DNA of 10,809 nucleotides from Methanoregula sp. (GTDB lineage: Archaea; Halobacteriota; Methanomicrobia; Methanomicrobiales; Methanospirillaceae): the NCBI GenBank assembly GCA_003136075.1, contig PNBP01000096.1, positions 6,753 to 17,561 of the forward strand. Reading direction: 5' to 3'. The notes under the pieces were generated by a model. That model saw only the letters and a list, made by a program, of their open reading frames with translations, had not been told where the DNA came from and did not search any database. The position numbers and the translations under genes are program-made. Positions 7,818 to 10,809 of the stretch are shown here, piece by piece. Numbering within the stretch: the stretch's first letter is position 1; the number at the start of each line of letters is the position of its first letter.

Positions 7818-7880
7818 TTGCCAGAAAATGATTATTCAGATTCCGTACAAAGATTCATGATTTCCCGTTCCCATCATTGA
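7818..7880 (+). other. Possible leader peptide (short open frame before malic enzyme)
   Basis: A TTG at 7818 follows GGAGGAG (7803-7809) at good spacing and opens 20 codons ending in TGA (7878-7880). It encodes a peptide starting MPENDYSDSV and ending RSHH. It is in the same frame as the malic enzyme gene, so the TGA separates the two. It may be a translated leader, the remnant of an N-terminal extension, or chance. If transcription starts at 7812-7816, the GGAGGAG would lie outside the mRNA and the frame would not be translated from it. Confidence 0.25.
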
Positions 7881-7891
7881 ACTACGAGAAA

Positions 7892-7899
7892 GGGGGGAG
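7892..7899 (+). promoter_or_regulatory. Strong ribosome binding site pointing to an ACG start
   Basis: GGGGGGAG is followed after five bases by ACG GCA AAA AAG (from 7905). This is normal spacing for a start codon, and the encoded (M)AKKP is a normal-looking N-terminus. No ATG, GTG or TTG lies within reach in the malic enzyme frame. Confidence 0.55.
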
Positions 7900-7904
7900 C
7901 GTAT

Positions 7905-9122
7905 ACGGCAAAAAAGCCACAGAAAAAACCGGATATCTATGCGGAAGCGCTGGACTATCATGAGAAAAATCACGGAAAAATAGAAGTTCATGCAAAAGTC
8001 CCGCTGCGTAACCGGCGCGATCTCTCGCTTGCCTATACCCCCGGCGTTGGTGCAGTTTCTAAAGAGATTGCCCGCGACAAAATGCTTGCATGGAAATACA
8101 CGCTCAAGGCAAACACTATAGCCATTGTAACGGACGGTTCCCGGGTGCTCTCTTTAGGAGATATCGGGGGATATGCGGCAATACCAGTCATGGAAGGAAA
8201 AGCGCTCCTGTTTAAAAAACTCGCAGATATTGACGCGTTCCCGATCTGCTTTGAACGTTACCACACGGAGCTTGCCGATGACGTAAAAAACATTGCACCG
8301 GTCTTTGGAGCAATTGCCCTTGAGGATATTGCAGCGCCGAAGTGTTTTGAACTGGAGGAGGCGCTGCAGGGTATCGGCATTCCGGTCATGCATGATGACC
8401 AGCACGGTACGGCAGTAGTGGTTCTTGCCGCACTGCTCAATGCCTGCAAAGTCACCAAAAAGCGGTTTGAAGACTTAAACATCGTTATCTGCGGTGCCGG
8501 TGCGGCGGGATATGCCATCACCCGCATGCTCCGGTGTATCGGCTATGATCCGGACCTGTGCAGCAGGGTAAACGACATCATCGTCTGCGACACAAAAGGC
8601 ATCATCCACCGGAACCGCGAGAACCTGTATGCGAACAAATACAAATTCATTATAGGAGATGAGACCAACAAAACCGGGCGGGTTGGAAGTCTTGCCGATG
8701 CGCTGGAAGGTGCGGATGTCTGTATTGGTGTATCGGTACCGGGGATTATTACAACGGGCATGGTCCGGTCGATGAACACCGATCCGATCATATTCGCACT
8801 CGCATATCCCCTGCCAGAAATTCTCCCCCACGACGCCCTTCTCGCCGGTGCGGCCATTGTCGGCACCGGACGCAGTGCATATCCAAACCAGATCAACTAT
8901 GCGCTTGCGTTCCCGGGCATCTTCCGTGGGGCGCTCAACGCGCATGCCACACGGATCTCCAACGAGATGAAAGTTGCTGCTGCCCACGCACTTGCCGGTT
9001 ACGTCAAAAATCCCCGCAAAGATCGCCTCCTTCCGCCCGTGCTCAACCGGAATGTCGTAAGGACAGTAGCTGCTGCAGTCAAGGAAGCGGCAATAAAAAG
9101 CGGGTGTGCCCGGACGGACTAG
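7905..9122 (+). CDS. Malic enzyme homologue with probable ACG start
   Basis: Malic enzymes oxidatively decarboxylate malate to pyruvate with NAD(P)+ and a divalent metal. With ACG as residue 1 the protein has 405 residues, normal for the short prokaryotic type. YTPGV (44-48) supplies the catalytic tyrosine, Arg80 lies in TDGSR, PVMEGK (94-99) has the catalytic lysine, Glu140-Asp141 and Asp164-Asp165 (HDDQHGT) are metal ligands, and GAGAAG (197-202) is the nucleotide-binding loop. The ATG at 8082 would remove the first 59 residues including Tyr44 and cannot give an active enzyme. Unusually, ALANP reads ALAYP (Tyr301), GRSDYPNQ reads GRSAYPNQ (Ala325), and QINN reads QINY (Tyr332). Substrate or activity may therefore differ from ordinary malic enzyme. 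Coenzyme preference cannot be read from the sequence. Confidence 0.85.
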   Translation, partial: TAKKPQKKPDIYAEALDYHEKNHGKIEVHAKVPLRNRRDLSLAYTPGVGAVSKEIARDKMLAWKYTLKANTIAIVTDGSRVLSLGDIGGYAAIPVMEGKALLFKKLADIDAFPICFERYHTELADDVKNIAPVFGAIALEDIAAPKCFELEEALQGIGIPVMHDDQHGTAVVVLAALLNACKVTKKRFEDLNIVICGAGAAGYAITRMLRCIGYDPDLCSRVNDIIVCDTKGIIHRNRENLYANKYKFIIGDETNKTGRVGSLADALEGADVCIGVSVPGIITTGMVRSMNTDPIIFALAYPLPEILPHDALLAGAAIVGTGRSAYPNQINYALAFPGIFRGALNAHATRISNEMKVAAAHALAGYVKNPRKDRLLPPVLNRNVVRTVAAAVKEAAIKSGCARTD

Positions 9123-9139
9123 AACTGGCAAGGAGCCGG

Positions 9140-9931
9140 TCACTTTTTTTCTTCATCGAGCGCGTGGCATACCCGGCACATGAGAGCATGGTGGCGTTGC
9201 AGATCGGCAAGATGAGTCCGGCTGCGATCGGCAGGTAGCAGGGAAGTCCACGTAACGCCACAATCGATATCCCAAAGAATCAGGCCCTCGGCGGGTGCCG
9301 GCTGGATCGCTTTATCCGTCGTCTGCGCAAGAAGACCGCCAATCCAGTCTTCATCCTGCTCGCCGTCCCCTACCTGCTGCACTGCCCGGGCCATACACCG
9401 TACCTGGTGCCAGAGAAAACTCTGCGCCGTCACTTCAAGGCACACAAACCCGGAATTTTCAAAAACATGCGTTGCCAGAACCGTTCTCCACGGGTTTTTA
9501 TCGCCGACCCGGGCAAAGTTTGAAAAGTTATGATTCCCGATGAAGTGGCGGGCTGCGCTTTTCATTCGCGCAGGATTGGTCACATGGGAAAAATAATACC
9601 GGTACGTCCGCGACCGCGCATCAAAACGGGGGTGGAATTCTGTTGGCACTTCAGCATACCCGGTACACCAGAGATCCTGCGAGAGCTGAAGATTGAGAGT
9701 TTTTATGGCACGATCCGGAAATTCTGTTGAAAATGCAACAACCTGCCCGCGGGCATGTACGCCCCGGTCGGTCCTTCCCGCGGACAAAAAACCCGCTTTC
9801 CTCCAGTCGTCAAAGAGATCCAGCCGCTGGCACGCGGCCACAAATTCTCCTTCCACGGTGCGGCTGGACTCCTGCATCTGCGACCCGTAATACCTGCTGC
9901 CAAGATAGGAAACCCGGAATGCAAGCCTCAT
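9140..9931 (-). CDS. truA: tRNA pseudouridine synthase A (TruA)
   Basis: TruA isomerises uridines in the tRNA anticodon stem-loop region (classically positions 38-40) to pseudouridine. The 263-residue protein matches the family length. The N-terminus RVSYLGSRYYGSQMQ is the usual Y-x-G-x-x-Y-x-G-x-Q pattern, the catalytic aspartate is Asp55 in SAGRTDRGVHA, Tyr109 is in RTYRYYF, and HNFSNFAR and SFLWHQVR are family hallmarks. The start ATG (9929-9931) overlaps the stop of the upstream PHP-domain gene as ATGA, so both are probably translated from one mRNA. The stop faces the malic enzyme stop, with 17 bases between them. The C-terminus contains a CRVC pair near the end whose significance is unclear. 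Confidence 0.96.
   Translation of the reverse strand: MRLAFRVSYLGSRYYGSQMQESSRTVEGEFVAACQRLDLFDDWRKAGFLSAGRTDRGVHARGQVVAFSTEFPDRAIKTLNLQLSQDLWCTGYAEVPTEFHPRFDARSRTYRYYFSHVTNPARMKSAARHFIGNHNFSNFARVGDKNPWRTVLATHVFENSGFVCLEVTAQSFLWHQVRCMARAVQQVGDGEQDEDWIGGLLAQTTDKAIQPAPAEGLILWDIDCGVTWTSLLPADRSRTHLADLQRHHALMCRVCHALDEEKK
9144..9153 (+). terminator. T-tract likely ending the malic enzyme transcript
   Basis: TTTTTTTCTT lies 21 bases after the malic enzyme stop, inside the 3' end of truA on the other strand. It fits an archaeal U-tract terminator; no hairpin is evident. Confidence 0.35.
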
Positions 9932-10605
9932 CGAAGATGCACACGCCGCGTGAACCGTTTGATCCTTTTCCAGGTATTGTTAAGCGACTGACGGGTGTAC
10001 GTGCGCAGGGGCGTCTGCCTCCCTCCGGCGGAAACGTTTCCCTCGCGGATAGCCTGCAAAATCGAGGCAACATCCGGTTCCGCGTCCACAAATGTTCTCC
10101 CAAAGCCGACAAATCGTGCGTTGTGGGCGTCGCTTCCTCCAACACAGGGTTTGCCGAGCCGCCGGGCGACTTTTGCTGCTTTACGGTTCGCAGAACCAAG
10201 GATATACCGGCTGTTGAATGATTCAATAGCATCGACTATGCCCATCCCGGCCTTGATCTTACGGGCAACACCGTGCCGCCACATGTGGTACGGGTGCGGG
10301 AGAATACACACGCCGCCCATGATCCGGGCGATCTTAACCGTATCCCGCACATCCAGACCTGCCGGGATCATTTCCGTAACACCCAGTACCAGCAGGTGCC
10401 CCTGTTTGGTGGATACTTCGATTCCCGGTATCACAATAACGGAGGTAGAGCAGGCAAGCGCTTTTTTTGCCCCGTCAACGCAGTCATGGTCCGTAATGGC
10501 TATCGCATCGAGACCCACTGCTTCCGCCCGGGCCAGTATCTCTTCAATCCCGCTCTCACCATCTTTTGAAAAACTGGTGTGCACATGCAAATCGCAGGTC
10601 AGCAT
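9928..10605 (-). CDS. PHP-domain metal-dependent phosphoesterase
   Basis: PHP proteins are metal-dependent phosphoesterases. Here the ligand motifs are complete: DLHVHTSFSKDG (5-16; His7, His9, Asp15), ITDHD (37-41; His40), GIEVST (61-66; Glu63), PHPYH (103-107; His104) and GGSDAHN (156-162; Asp159, His161). At 225 residues it is a single-domain protein of the kind often compared with nucleotide or RNA phosphoesterases such as YciV/RnaAM; the substrate cannot be deduced. The last 28 residues (198-225) form a tail rich in arginine and lysine with few acidic residues, which might touch nucleic acid. The gene overlaps truA by four bases, hinting at an RNA-related role, but this is inference. The start ATG has no strong ribosome binding site, and the transcript may be nearly leaderless. 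Confidence 0.9.
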   Translation of the reverse strand: MLTCDLHVHTSFSKDGESGIEEILARAEAVGLDAIAITDHDCVDGAKKALACSTSVIVIPGIEVSTKQGHLLVLGVTEMIPAGLDVRDTVKIARIMGGVCILPHPYHMWRHGVARKIKAGMGIVDAIESFNSRYILGSANRKAAKVARRLGKPCVGGSDAHNARFVGFGRTFVDAEPDVASILQAIREGNVSAGGRQTPLRTYTRQSLNNTWKRIKRFTRRVHLR

Positions 10606-10646
10606 CTGATCATAGTGTTTTTATCTCTCTGGTATTAAGGAAACTT
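10606..10646. promoter_or_regulatory. Compact divergent promoter region
   Basis: These 41 bases separate the PHP gene (minus) from the next gene (plus). On the plus strand TTTTTATC (10617-10624) lies at the TATA distance from the ATG at 10647. On the minus strand TTAATACC (10631-10638) lies at a matching distance from 10605. Both genes could thus give leaderless or very short-leader mRNAs. AAGGAA (10637-10642) before the plus-strand start may be a weak ribosome binding site. Confidence 0.4.
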
Positions 10647-10809
10647 ATGCGCATCCTGCTGCCCACCGGTTCTGCAACCGCAGATATGGTAAAAAAAGCG
10701 GCTGCAGGATTTGATGCGGATGTGGTCGTGACCGGGAAGGTTGCTTCATTTCTTACACCCCATGCACTCCATGACCTGATCAAAAAAGGTGCATACGACG
10801 CGGTCATCG
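10647..10809 (+). CDS. Probable archaeal dihydropteroate synthase-related protein, 3' truncated
   Basis: Fifty-four codons from ATG 10647 to the window edge are open. The N-terminus MRILLPTGSATADMVKKAA, then DADVVVTGKVASFLTPHAL and a final YDAVI, fit the start of the archaeal family annotated as dihydropteroate synthase-related or DUF6513-containing, in which an N-terminal domain precedes a pterin-binding-like barrel. In methanogens such proteins are suspected to act in tetrahydromethanopterin synthesis, but the role is not settled. Only the N-terminal domain is visible, so the call rests on a short stretch and on memory of the family. It is divergent from the PHP-truA pair. Confidence 0.6.
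   Translation, partial: MRILLPTGSATADMVKKAAAGFDADVVVTGKVASFLTPHALHDLIKKGAYDAVI

Noticed and set aside
8082..9122. ATG at 8082 as the start of malic enzyme
   Set aside because: It would remove 59 residues of clear malic enzyme sequence, including the YTPGV catalytic tyrosine, and has no convincing ribosome binding site.
7818..9122. TGA at 7878 read through (for example as selenocysteine) to give a longer malic enzyme
   Set aside because: No selenocysteine insertion element is visible, malic enzymes need no such residue, and the normal family length starts after the TGA.
8475..9143. 222-codon open frame on the minus strand
   Set aside because: It is antisense to the malic enzyme coding region and shows no recognisable motif.
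9727..10221. 164-codon open frame on the plus strand
   Set aside because: It lies antisense to truA and the PHP gene, both with full catalytic motifs.

Overview
The window looks like a chromosomal segment of a euryarchaeal methanogen, most likely of the order Methanomicrobiales. This is an inference. It rests on moderately GC-rich coding DNA, AT-rich intergenic gaps with TATA-like promoters, purine-rich ribosome binding sites, start/stop overlaps of the ATGA type, a lipobox protein with a Thr/Pro-rich linker as is common in that order, and the start of a gene resembling the archaeal dihydropteroate synthase-related family. Nothing in the window looks like an insertion sequence, phage, CRISPR array or defence island, and I saw no tRNA or rRNA.

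Positions 1-5836 hold a tryptophan biosynthesis operon on the plus strand in the order trpE (5' end outside the window), trpG, trpD, trpC, trpF, trpB, trpA. Junctions run from a 10-base overlap to a 2-base gap, so the genes are almost certainly co-transcribed and probably translationally coupled. Together they convert chorismate to tryptophan. TrpE/TrpG make anthranilate, TrpD adds the phosphoribosyl group, TrpF isomerises it, TrpC closes the indole ring, and TrpA/TrpB form tryptophan synthase. The promoter and any operator lie upstream of the window.

Positions 5837-7745 are a run of small accessory genes: a DUF333-type lipoprotein (+), a cysteine-rich YkgJ-type putative metal/Fe-S protein (-), an 83-residue conserved small protein (+), and a thioredoxin-type arsenate reductase (+) whose catalytic residues match the ArsC spacing exactly. 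An AT-rich gap of about 250 bases (6752-6998) separates the divergent YkgJ-type gene and small-protein gene.

Positions 7746-9122 contain a malic enzyme homologue with two oddities. It has no ATG, GTG or TTG ahead of its conserved N-terminal catalytic motif; the best start is an ACG behind a strong GGGGGGAG site. Several residues normally invariant in bacterial-type malic enzymes, including two asparagines expected to contact malate, are replaced. A short open frame with its own ribosome-binding-like site precedes it. This is the most interesting part of the window.

Positions 9140-10605 (minus strand) hold a PHP-domain phosphoesterase gene overlapping truA (tRNA pseudouridine synthase) by four bases. 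A divergent 41-base intergenic region separates them from the first 54 codons of a probable dihydropteroate synthase-related protein that runs off the right edge. I found no convincing undescribed multi-gene system; the leads are the malic enzyme start and active site, the small protein next to arsC, and the PHP-truA pair.
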